Source: an uncultured Christensenella sp. (GTDB taxonomy: Bacteria > Bacillota > Clostridia > Christensenellales > UBA1242). Taken from it: 17,638 nucleotides of DNA. The stretch is from assembly GCA_905207515.1 (NCBI GenBank), contig CAJLLK010000019.1, positions 1 through 17,638 of the forward strand, in the 5' to 3' direction. The notes beneath the pieces were generated by a model. It saw only the letters and a program-made list of their open reading frames with translations, was not told the origin of the DNA and did not search any database. Below are positions 12,950 through 17,638 of the stretch, piece by piece; position 1 is the stretch's first letter; the number at the start of each line of letters is the position of its first letter. A program made the position numbers and the translations under genes.

Positions 12950-13798
12950 ATGGCAATTATTCATGTAACAGGCGATCCGCGAGCTGGCAAAACATCATAT
13001 GTTGTTGCGAGAAATCTGAATGAAAACATGACCTATTTCAACTGGCGCTATAAAGCTGCATGTGACTATATAAAGTCAAGAAATAGGCAGAGAAATGAAA
13101 CACGGGCGTTGCCGCCGCAAAGACATGTTGTTTTTTCAAACATAACCATTTTGAGAAGATATCCCAACATGTCAAGTTATCCGTTCAGTGGTTGGGAATT
13201 TGGCACTCCAAATGAAATATGTAAAGAAACAAAGCGACTTATGTCATATGGTGTTTATATCTTTGACGAAGCGCAAGAATATTTTGACAGTAAGGGCGAA
13301 AAAGAGCTTCCACCGTGGGTTACACAAGCTTTCGAACGACATGGGCATATTTTTCTTGAAATTTATCTGATCACGCAGCGACCGAACAGGTTGAATAAAG
13401 ACATCAGAGCAATTGCAAGTGAAAGGATCCACATTGAAGAGAGTATCCATACATATTTGGTTGGTAAACACAAAATCAAATCGGACAAATTTTTAAATTA
13501 TGGAAAGCTTATCAGAACAGTGTGGAAAGGCAGACAATTTTCAAGTGCAGGCGAGCATGAAGCGTATGTGGATGGAAAATCTGCAGAAGACAAAAAGCTT
13601 GGCAGGCCATATAAATATGTTTTCGAAGGTGACATTCGAAGCTGTTACAATCCAACAGCGTATGCGGTTGATATGGAAGATTTGTCAAAAGATTTCCGTT
13701 ATTACGACTATGAAACAGCGGAAAACCGACCTGAGTCTTGGTCAAATTGGAGAAAGAAGGTAAAAGAAAGTGGACGAACGTATCGAGATACAGCATAA
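12950..13798 (+). CDS. zot: Zot/pI-type assembly ATPase
   Basis: A 282-aa protein. The N-terminus has a strand and Walker A motif, IIHVTGDPRAGKTSYVVAR (G8 to T15). Residues about 101-109, VYIFDEAQ, are the Walker B motif with the DEAQ signature of Zot. PPWVTQAFERHGHIFLEIYLITQRPNRLNKDIRAI (about 121-155) matches the conserved Zot stretch containing the TQ sensor motif. This ATPase family drives extrusion of filamentous phages through the membrane, and here is the strongest marker for the element's nature. Family members usually have a C-terminal membrane helix; none is visible here, and the last 100 residues are polar. Anchoring might come from a partner. The ribosome binding site is weak. The next gene overlaps its 3' end by 29 bases. 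Confidence 0.88.
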   Translation: MAIIHVTGDPRAGKTSYVVARNLNENMTYFNWRYKAACDYIKSRNRQRNETRALPPQRHVVFSNITILRRYPNMSSYPFSGWEFGTPNEICKETKRLMSYGVYIFDEAQEYFDSKGEKELPPWVTQAFERHGHIFLEIYLITQRPNRLNKDIRAIASERIHIEESIHTYLVGKHKIKSDKFLNYGKLIRTVWKGRQFSSAGEHEAYVDGKSAEDKKLGRPYKYVFEGDIRSCYNPTAYAVDMEDLSKDFRYYDYETAENRPESWSNWRKKVKESGRTYRDTA

Positions 13799-14270
13799 AT
13801 TTGATGACTTTGCTGAGTGCACAGAGTATTATTACGACGAACTCGGCAAACTTGAAGCTGTGAGAGACAATGGAAAATCATTATCCAGAAAAGAAGTCAA
13901 AAAGATGCATCAATATATCATGACATCCTTTTTCGCCGCTATGGACAACCTGAAAGACAAGGCCAAGGCGCAGGCTAAGGTCGAAAAGACGGAAGTTAAA
14001 GAGTTTAACAAAGCATACACAGAAGAGCATAACTTGTCTAAATGGCGACCGTTCAAGTCGGCCATGCAAGTTATGTTGAAGCCAGCCAAAGCCATAGGGA
14101 ATAAGGCAGCGGCGCTGTTCAAACACAAGAAAGAGCCAGAAGTGGTGCAAATCGCGGGCAAACAGGCGGAGATGTCATTTTTGAAAGCTCCCGAAGGGTA
14201 TGAAAAAAATGAAGAAAATTCGCAAAAAGAAAATGAAAATAATGGCAAAGATAGTGATGCAAAAAACTGA
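13770..14270 (+). CDS. Zot-coupled protein of unknown function
   Basis: A 166-aa protein starting at GTG 13770 with GAAGG about 10 bases upstream, inside the end of the Zot gene, so the two are translationally coupled. It is mostly helical and highly charged: an acidic N-terminus (FDDFAECTEYYYDELGKLEAV), central Lys/Ala-rich helices (DNLKDKAKAQAKVEKTEVKEF), a moderately amphipathic stretch about residues 90-118 (KSAMQVMLKPAKAIGNKAAALF), and an Asn/Glu/Lys-rich disordered tail. No motif is recognised. Coupling suggests a partner of the assembly ATPase. The amphipathic stretch could associate with the membrane, but that is inference. Confidence 0.65.
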   Translation: MDERIEIQHKFDDFAECTEYYYDELGKLEAVRDNGKSLSRKEVKKMHQYIMTSFFAAMDNLKDKAKAQAKVEKTEVKEFNKAYTEEHNLSKWRPFKSAMQVMLKPAKAIGNKAAALFKHKKEPEVVQIAGKQAEMSFLKAPEGYEKNEENSQKENENNGKDSDAKN

Positions 14271-14468
14271 AAAATCGATTAAGCGAAGCGCGATTTCAGT
14301 TTTGCGAAATGATTTGCCATTATTGAAAAAAGAATATTGCGAATTTTCATTTCATAAAAAAAAATTTTGAAAAAATTCTAATTGCGCCGTAGGCGCGAAA
14401 AAGTTGCGCAACCGCAACCAAACAAAAAAATTTAAAAAATTTTTAGCAAAAAAAGGGGAAAATTTGTT
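14271..14468. other. structured AT-rich intergenic gap
   Basis: It contains AAATCG...CGATTT inverted arms near 14272-14296, a GCGCC/GGCGC hairpin with a 3-base loop (14384-14396), and the perfect palindrome GTTGCGCAAC (14403-14412) followed by CGCAAC, between long A-runs. No gene is seen. It could hold an origin or promoter for the following small genes. Confidence 0.45.
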
Positions 14469-14663
14469 ATGACAAGAGATTTTTTAAACGAAGACGGGCT
14501 CAGGAAAAGCCTTATGGCCACAGAAAAGCGCGAAGTTGTGGAGCTATATTTACAACTGCGTTCTGACCATGCGGACGAAATAAAGCAGCTAAACGCCAAA
14601 ATAACCAAGTTGCAAACAGAGTTGGAGAAGAAAAATGAATCTAAGCGTACATTCACAATGTGA
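14469..14663 (+). CDS. short coiled-coil protein
   Basis: A 64-aa protein with AAGGGG upstream of the ATG. After an N-terminal helix, the second half (about 30-58) has heptad-like spacing (LRSDHADEIKQLNAKITKLQTEL), suggesting a dimerising coiled coil. It is the first gene of a run of overlapping small genes. Its end overlaps the next gene. No family is recognised. Confidence 0.6.
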   Translation: MTRDFLNEDGLRKSLMATEKREVVELYLQLRSDHADEIKQLNAKITKLQTELEKKNESKRTFTM

Positions 14664-14877
14664 CAAAAACAAATACTTCAGCATTTCAACAATCGATGTT
14701 GAAGCCATGAAAAATGCCGGGCTAAAAATGACCAAAAAAGAATTGCGCGAAAAAGCGAAAAATTCTGCGCAATACATAATCATCTACACTGGCGAAAAAG
14801 ACGGCAAATGTCGCAGAACAAAAGTCTATAGATACGAGGATTTTAAAGATGAGCAGGACATATTTCTTAATTTTTAG
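14635..14877 (+). CDS. small soluble protein of unknown function
   Basis: An 80-aa protein with GGAGAAG just upstream of the ATG, overlapping the previous gene by 29 bases. The N-terminus is polar. KMTKKELREKAKNSAQYIIIYTG looks like a helix followed by a strand, then KVYRYEDFKDEQD. It has no membrane segment. Overlaps on both sides indicate tight co-expression. The function is unknown. Confidence 0.6.
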   Translation: MNLSVHSQCDKNKYFSISTIDVEAMKNAGLKMTKKELREKAKNSAQYIIIYTGEKDGKCRRTKVYRYEDFKDEQDIFLNF

Positions 14878-15130
14878 ATATGGCGAATGCCCTTCAGGGC
14901 TGTTTCAATATTCCAAAATAATTGAGCGGAACTTGTCGCGCGCCTGGGCTGTCGCTCTGGCAAGATATGGCAATTATGCGCCATATTCAATCTTAACTCA
15001 AAACAAATTTGACAAATCGATCGTCAAAGCTTTGGGTGCAACACTGTTTGAAACGATAAAGAAAAAGTCGAAAGAAAGATACATTATTTTAAAAGGAGAA
15101 GAAGATGAACACGACAAAAACACTGCCTGA
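14849..15130 (+). CDS. small protein of unknown function
   Basis: A 93-aa protein starting at ATG 14849 with GAGG about 9 bases upstream, inside the end of the previous gene. Mixed composition: MSRTYFLIFRYGECPSGLF, an Arg/Ala-rich helix (NLSRAWAVALARYGNY), a basic region (TIKKKSKERYIILKGEEDEH). The 3' end overlaps the HTH gene by 26 bases and carries that gene's ribosome binding site. No family is recognised. Confidence 0.55.
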   Translation: MSRTYFLIFRYGECPSGLFQYSKIIERNLSRAWAVALARYGNYAPYSILTQNKFDKSIVKALGATLFETIKKKSKERYIILKGEEDEHDKNTA

Positions 15131-15308
15131 AATTGTGAGCGAAATCATGGAATTTCACGGCTGGACGCAAAAAGAGCTTGCTGATCACTATGGCGTGAAC
15201 AAAGCGCAAGTGACCAGGTGGCTCCAGGGCGCTGTGGCCAAATATGACTTGCAATGCAGGCTGAGAACGGATTATGAAAAAATTCAAAAATTAAAGAAGG
15301 TGGGATAA
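15105..15308 (+). CDS. small XRE-type helix-turn-helix regulator (Cro-like)
   Basis: A 67-aa protein with AAGGAG directly upstream of the ATG. It is almost only a helix-turn-helix: IVSEIMEFHGWTQKELADHYGVNKAQVTRWLQG shows the Q-L-A...G-V...V-x-x-W pattern of the Cro/CI fold. There is no effector domain. Its rightward, lytic-side position and small size fit a Cro-like counter-repressor or an excision or replication regulator. It might bind the operator repeats at 4581-4656, but nothing in the sequence proves this. Confidence 0.75.
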   Translation: MNTTKTLPEIVSEIMEFHGWTQKELADHYGVNKAQVTRWLQGAVAKYDLQCRLRTDYEKIQKLKKVG

Positions 15309-15309
15309 A

Positions 15310-15966
15310 GTGGGAAAGGTTAGTTATAAAGACTATTTAAATTTGGGAATTTGTCCCAATTTAGACGATGAAGGAATACATTTCAGCCAAGAGAATGTAG
15401 ATTTTATCATTGAAAAATATTTAAAGCAAAGCAAAAAATTTGAAGAATACAAGCAAAGCTCAGAAGTCAGAGACAGAATTGCTGACAGTCAATTTGATAT
15501 GGCGAAAGCACGTGCGGAATATTTAGAGAATGAACGCCAACATCTAAAAGAACAGCTGAAAGAAATAAGATTTCACAATAAACAACATGACAGGATTATG
15601 GAAATAAATGCTGGGCTCCGCAGAGAGTGTCAAAGATATAAAGAGCGCGAAAAGCAATTTCAAGCACAAATCTACGCACTTCAACAGCAACTTATTGAAA
15701 AAGACGATGAAATTGGTGCATTAAAGGTTGTGATTGAAAATTGGAAAAGAACAAATAAGCGTTTGTCTCGTGAAAAGACCAAAGCGGTTTGTGATTACGA
15801 TAATCTTATTAGAAACGTTAAAAAATTTGCGGACAAACAACTTGCCATTCATGAACTTGAAAAAGTGAAAGAGCTTAATAGCCAATTAGTTTTTAGCAAC
15901 AAGATAATTGAAAATTTTATAGACCAACAAATCAAAAAAATGAAAGGAAATAAAAATGACAGCTAA
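15310..15966 (+). CDS. long coiled-coil protein of unknown function
   Basis: A 218-aa protein starting at GTG 15310 with AAGGTGG (15297-15303) upstream, beginning just past the stop of the HTH gene. After an N-terminal segment (YKDYLNLGICPNLDDEGIHF), residues about 35-215 are almost entirely heptad-like and charged, with many Gln, Glu and Lys (LENERQHLKEQLKEIRF, AQIYALQQQLIEKDDEI), indicating an extended coiled coil. It has no membrane segment. It may be a scaffold or regulator. No family can be named, because coiled coils give little family signal. Confidence 0.65.
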   Translation: MGKVSYKDYLNLGICPNLDDEGIHFSQENVDFIIEKYLKQSKKFEEYKQSSEVRDRIADSQFDMAKARAEYLENERQHLKEQLKEIRFHNKQHDRIMEINAGLRRECQRYKEREKQFQAQIYALQQQLIEKDDEIGALKVVIENWKRTNKRLSREKTKAVCDYDNLIRNVKKFADKQLAIHELEKVKELNSQLVFSNKIIENFIDQQIKKMKGNKNDS

Positions 15967-15991
15967 TATCAGCAAGCGAAAGGGATGAGAA

Positions 15992-16114
15992 ATGAAAAAT
16001 GAAGGCTTAACACTTCAAGAAAAGTTATATCTTCTTTTAAGTAATTTAAGAACCAAGATAAAAGAGCAACAGAGTGAGCTTGAGAGATATAGGGAAAAAG
16101 AGAAGTTAAAATAA
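15992..16114 (+). CDS. 40-aa helical small protein, probably the front of a split gene
   Basis: ATG at 15992 has AGGG (15981-15984) upstream. The 40 residues form one charged helix (LTLQEKLYLLLSNLRTKIKEQQSELERY) ending in TAA at 16112-16114. The same frame continues after the stop into a zinc-ribbon-like segment; see the next entry. Confidence 0.5.
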   Translation: MKNEGLTLQEKLYLLLSNLRTKIKEQQSELERYREKEKLK

Positions 16115-16198
16115 ATTAAGCCGATTGAATTTCATGAATGTTTAAAATGTCATTGTTGGACAAATTATCCAGGCAGTTTATGCGAAAATTGTTATTAA
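15992..16198 (+). pseudogene. helix plus zinc-ribbon small gene interrupted by TAA
   Basis: Reading on in the same frame past the TAA at 16112-16114 gives IKPIEFHECLKCHCWTNYPG followed by SLCENCY and a second stop at 16196-16198. The pairs CLKC and CENC, with a Trp between and a Gly before the second pair, match the usual zinc-ribbon spacing. A single nonsense change appears to have split a 68-codon gene. No alternative ATG serves the second part. Readthrough is possible but not indicated. Confidence 0.45.
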
Positions 16199-16309
16199 GA
16201 AATAACAAAATAAAATTGAAGCGTTCCAGGTGCGAGCCCTGTTAATATAACCAGCATAAATATTCAAAGCAGTGACACAAAGTGCCAATGCATTTTTTTT
16301 ATTTGAGTG

Positions 16310-16327
16310 ATAGAAAAATTTTTCTAT
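16310..16327. repeat. 18-bp perfect palindrome
   Basis: ATAGAAAAATTTTTCTAT is self-complementary over 18 bases. It could be an operator for a dimeric protein or a bent or cruciform-prone site. Confidence 0.5.
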
Positions 16328-16546
16328 AGTATAGAAATAAATTTCCACTACAAAAGAAAAAAGAATCAAAAAAGAAACTACTTAAATAAGCTTTATTTAT
16401 ATATAACATACGTATGAGAGATATTAATATAAACCGCACTCAAAAACCTGGATAAAATTTGAAAAAATAAGTTGACGCAGACAATTGGAAAAATTTGGAG
16501 CGTGGAAAGCTGGCAGTTTCCGAAGGTCCGTCATCCACAGAGCTTT

Positions 16547-16575
16547 GAAAAAAGAAAAACACAGCTTTTGCTGTG
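16547..16575 (-). terminator. leftward intrinsic terminator inside the right prophage end
   Basis: On the minus strand a CACAGC/GCTGTG stem (16560-16575, loop AAAA) is followed by TTTTTC and a further T-run. It lies about 160 bases past the tRNA-Lys 3' end, so it would stop tRNA-array transcripts from entering the prophage. Confidence 0.7.
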
Positions 16576-16646
16576 CCAGTAAGTAAATCCAAAGTAACCG
16601 AAAATTTTTATTTTTTTATGTTTTTTCGTCAGATTTTCCGTTAAAA

Positions 16647-16670
16647 ATGGTCGTCAAAATGGTCGTCAAA
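16647..16670. promoter_or_regulatory. right integrase arm-type site (tandem 12-mers)
   Basis: Two perfect tandem copies of ATGGTCGTCAAA match the left site at 2581-2605 in the same orientation. It lies about 70 bases from attR. A partial third unit (TTCGTCAGA) lies near 16625. Confidence 0.6.
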
Positions 16671-16737
16671 ACCAAATTTTAACAAATTTTGCCAAATTGT
16701 AAAATCGCTACATATGCCTAAATTAAAGAGATTTAAG

Positions 16738-16783
16738 TGGTGGCTTGCCCGGGATTCGAACCCGGGACCCCTTGATTAAAAGT
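16738..16783. other. attR
   Basis: This is the right copy of the 46-bp attachment repeat, forming the 3' half of the intact tRNA-Lys gene. The phage copy therefore restores the tRNA after integration. Confidence 0.92.
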
Positions 16784-16813
16784 CAAGTGCTCTACCGACT
16801 GAGCTAGCAAACC
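16738..16813 (-). tRNA. tRNA-Lys(TTT), prophage integration target
   Basis: The minus strand gives acceptor GGTTTGC pairing with GCAAGCC (one G-U pair), discriminator A and an encoded CCA. The anticodon stem is CTTGA/TCAAG around loop CTTTTAA, so the anticodon is TTT. The T-arm is GGGTTCGAATCCC. It is 76 nt long and the last gene of the leftward tRNA array. Confidence 0.96.
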
Positions 16814-16830
16814 ATATTAAGTTTTGGATT

Positions 16831-16976
16831 TGGGTTGAGCCTACGATGGCGTCTCGCAAACAACCACTTTTAAGTCGCGCAAAATGCTTTAGCATTTTCG
16901 TTTGGCGCGATAAGCAAAAAATCAACGATCCCACGAGCGTTTGCAAAAGCAAACCGAGTTTGAGTGCAATTTTTTG
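16831..16976. repeat. hairpin-rich interspersed repeat, copy C
   Basis: It starts TGGGTTGAGCCTACG and ends GTGCAATTTTTTG, like copy A. Inside, TCGCGC (16875-16880) and GCGCGA (16905-16910) enclose AAAATGCT/AGCATTTT (16881-16898), and GTTTGC/GCAAAC (16939-16954) forms a hairpin with an AAAA loop. The interior differs from copies A and B although the ends are shared. Confidence 0.6.
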
Positions 16977-17001
16977 CTGTTGGCAGGGGTGGCAGGATTT
17001 G
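16976..17001 (-). pseudogene. tRNA-Gln 3'-end fragment
   Basis: 26 bases are identical to 17138-17163, covering the CCA end, acceptor strand and part of the T-arm of tRNA-Gln(TTG) plus 5 flanking bases. The rest of the tRNA is absent, so this is a duplicated fragment attached to repeat copy C. Confidence 0.7.
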
Positions 17002-17041
17002 TCCCAGGCGAAGCCGCCGACCCACGAATGCCCTCTTGCCA

Positions 17042-17120
17042 ATGGGTTGAGCCTACGGGCGTAGGTTCAGCAAAACTTAGTTTTGCTGAAAAGCTTAAAG
17101 CTTTTCAATCCTGCCAAAAA
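17042..17120. repeat. hairpin-rich interspersed repeat, copy B
   Basis: It starts ATGGGTTGAGCCTACG. Three hairpins follow: CCTAC/GTAGG (17052-17065), TTCAGCAAAAC/GTTTTGCTGAA (17066-17090, 11 bp, loop TTA) and AAAAGC/GCTTTT (17089-17105). It lies immediately downstream, on the minus strand, of tRNA-Gln(TTG). Confidence 0.6.
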
Positions 17121-17142
17121 TTTTGTTTTCTTGACAGGCTGT

Positions 17143-17217
17143 TGGCAGGGGTGGCAGGATTTGAACCTACGCATGCAAGAGTCAAAGTCTTGTGCCTTAC
17201 CGCTTGGCTACACCCCT
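17143..17217 (-). tRNA. tRNA-Gln(TTG)
   Basis: On the minus strand acceptor AGGGGTG pairs with CACCCCT, followed by G and CCA. The anticodon loop CTTTGAC gives anticodon TTG. The D-arm AGCCAAGCGGTAAGGC is the usual glutamine form. Confidence 0.93.
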
Positions 17218-17238
17218 TCATAAATTTTTCACACGAGC

Positions 17239-17262
17239 CGCAAAATGCTGAAGCATTTCGTT
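17239..17262. repeat. short hairpin repeat between the two tRNA-Gln genes
   Basis: CGCAAAATGCT followed by AGCATTTCGTTTGG closely matches 16878-16904 in copy C, with an AAATGCT/AGCATTT stem. It runs into the CCA end of tRNA-Gln(CTG). Confidence 0.5.
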
Positions 17263-17338
17263 TGGCTGGGGTGGTAGGATTCGAACCTACGCAATGTTGG
17301 AGTCAGAGTCCAATGCCTTACCGCTTGGCGACACCCCA
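17263..17338 (-). tRNA. tRNA-Gln(CTG)
   Basis: On the minus strand acceptor TGGGGTG pairs with CACCCCA, then G and CCA. Anticodon stem TTGGA/TCCAA encloses loop CTCTGAC, so the anticodon is CTG. It is closely related to the neighbouring tRNA-Gln(TTG), suggesting tandem duplication. Confidence 0.93.
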
Positions 17339-17364
17339 TCATCCGCTAAACGGAAAATTTTATA

Positions 17365-17441
17365 TGGGGTGATCGAAGGGGGTCGAACCCTTGACCTCCA
17401 GAGCCACAATCTGGCGTTCTCCCAACTGAACTACGACCACC
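17365..17441 (-). tRNA. tRNA-His(GTG)
   Basis: The minus strand has the extra 5' G typical of histidine tRNAs, acceptor GTGGTCG pairing with CGATCAC, then C and CCA. Anticodon stem CCAGA/TCTGG encloses loop TTGTGGC, so the anticodon is GTG. Confidence 0.94.
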
Positions 17442-17444
17442 GCA

Positions 17445-17521
<77 letters not shown>

Positions 17522-17525
17522 AGGT

Positions 17526-17599
17526 TGGAGCAGGTGAAGGGAATCGGACCCTCGCAACCAGCTTGGAAGGCTAGTGTTCTACCACTGAACTACACCTGC
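17526..17599 (-). tRNA. tRNA-Gly(TCC)
   Basis: On the minus strand acceptor GCAGGTG pairs with CACCTGC, then T and CCA. Anticodon stem CTAGC/GCTGG encloses loop CTTCCAA, so the anticodon is TCC. It is the first gene of the array visible in this window. Confidence 0.93.
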
Positions 17600-17611
17600 A
17601 AATGCTTTAAT

Positions 17612-17638
17612 AGTTTAGCATGAGTGCGAAAAAATGTC
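17612..17638 (-). promoter_or_regulatory. possible promoter of the tRNA array (cut by window edge)
   Basis: On the minus strand GACA (17635-17638, the end of a possible TTGACA) is 17 bases from TAAACT (17612-17617), 12 bases upstream of tRNA-Gly. Half of the -35 lies outside the window. Confidence 0.35.

Larger units (their letters stand above)
16199..16646. other. structured noncoding region before attR
   Basis: No gene is supported in about 450 bases. The stretch holds an 18-bp palindrome (16310-16327), the palindrome CATACGTATG near 16408, a GC-richer patch with a GGAAA/TTTCC hairpin (about 16503-16521), and a leftward terminator (16547-16575). It may carry regulatory sites, a small RNA or replication elements. 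Confidence 0.4.
2467..16783. mobile_element. integrated inovirus-like prophage in tRNA-Lys
   Basis: A perfect 46-bp direct repeat (2467-2512 and 16738-16783), equal to the 3' half of tRNA-Lys(TTT), bounds 14.3 kb. The interior has a tyrosine recombinase beside the left end, a XRE repressor at a divergent promoter, and a long rightward gene run. The run includes a Zot/pI-type ATPase and several membrane-anchored surface proteins. Integrase arm-type repeats lie at both ends. Zot ATPases are the marker of filamentous phage assembly, and the size is at the large end for inoviruses. No terminase, portal, tail-tape or lysis genes are visible, which argues against a tailed phage. No conjugation genes are visible either. 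The boundaries are very confident; the inovirus-like assignment is moderately so. Confidence 0.8.

Noticed and set aside
15992..16198. Stop-codon reassignment explaining the interrupted zinc-ribbon gene
   Set aside because: TAA ends other genes normally, for example at 2404 and 4180, so reassignment is not credible.
2467..16783. Tailed-phage remnant or conjugative element
   Set aside because: No terminase, portal, capsid, tail, lysis, relaxase or type IV secretion genes are seen. The Zot ATPase and small membrane proteins point elsewhere.
735..17120. CRISPR array
   Set aside because: The repeats are few, widely separated, variable inside and tRNA-linked. There is no regular repeat-spacer spacing and no Cas gene.

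Overview
The window comes from an AT-rich, monoderm-type bacterium. It is most likely a Clostridia-like member of the Bacillota. Supporting signs are strong AAGGAG ribosome binding sites, a Spo0A C-terminal-type DNA-binding protein, tRNA genes with encoded CCA ends, and TGA used as a normal stop. No species can be named from the sequence alone.

Left host flank (1-2466): a partial PIN-domain protein, a hairpin-rich interspersed repeat, a gene with an HExxH metallopeptidase motif, a tRNA-Ser(CGA), a stand-alone Spo0A C-terminal-domain protein with its own promoter, and a strong bidirectional terminator.

Integrated element (2467-16783, about 14.3 kb): it is bounded by a perfect 46-bp direct repeat matching the 3' half of a tRNA-Lys(TTT) gene. 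The left, leftward operon carries a XRE repressor, a three-helix membrane protein and a tyrosine recombinase whose 5' end looks frameshifted. A divergent promoter region with repeated operator-like sites separates it from one long rightward run of genes. That run holds two early-type genes (one a winged-helix replication-initiator candidate), then a block of membrane-anchored surface proteins: a 47-aa protein, a signal-peptide plus C-terminal-anchor protein, an InlB-B-repeat protein, and two proteins sharing an almost identical N-terminal anchor with different heads, one carrying 13 propeller-like repeats. A structured intergenic region follows, then a small membrane protein with an acidic tail, two small basic proteins, a Zot/pI-type ATPase and its overlapping partner, a second structured gap, and a chain of small unknown genes. 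The Zot ATPase, small membrane proteins, large anchored surface proteins and hairpin-rich intergenic DNA together suggest a filamentous-phage (inovirus)-like prophage of a Gram-positive host. This is inference: no rolling-circle initiator, ssDNA-binding protein or classical major coat protein is recognisable.

Right host flank (16784-17638): the rest of the tRNA-Lys gene and a leftward tRNA array in the order Gly(TCC)-Arg(TCT)-His(GTG)-Gln(CTG)-Gln(TTG)-Lys(TTT). Hairpin repeats and a tRNA-Gln-like fragment lie between the genes. The prophage separates this array from its original terminator (2438-2467) and appears to supply its own (16547-16575).
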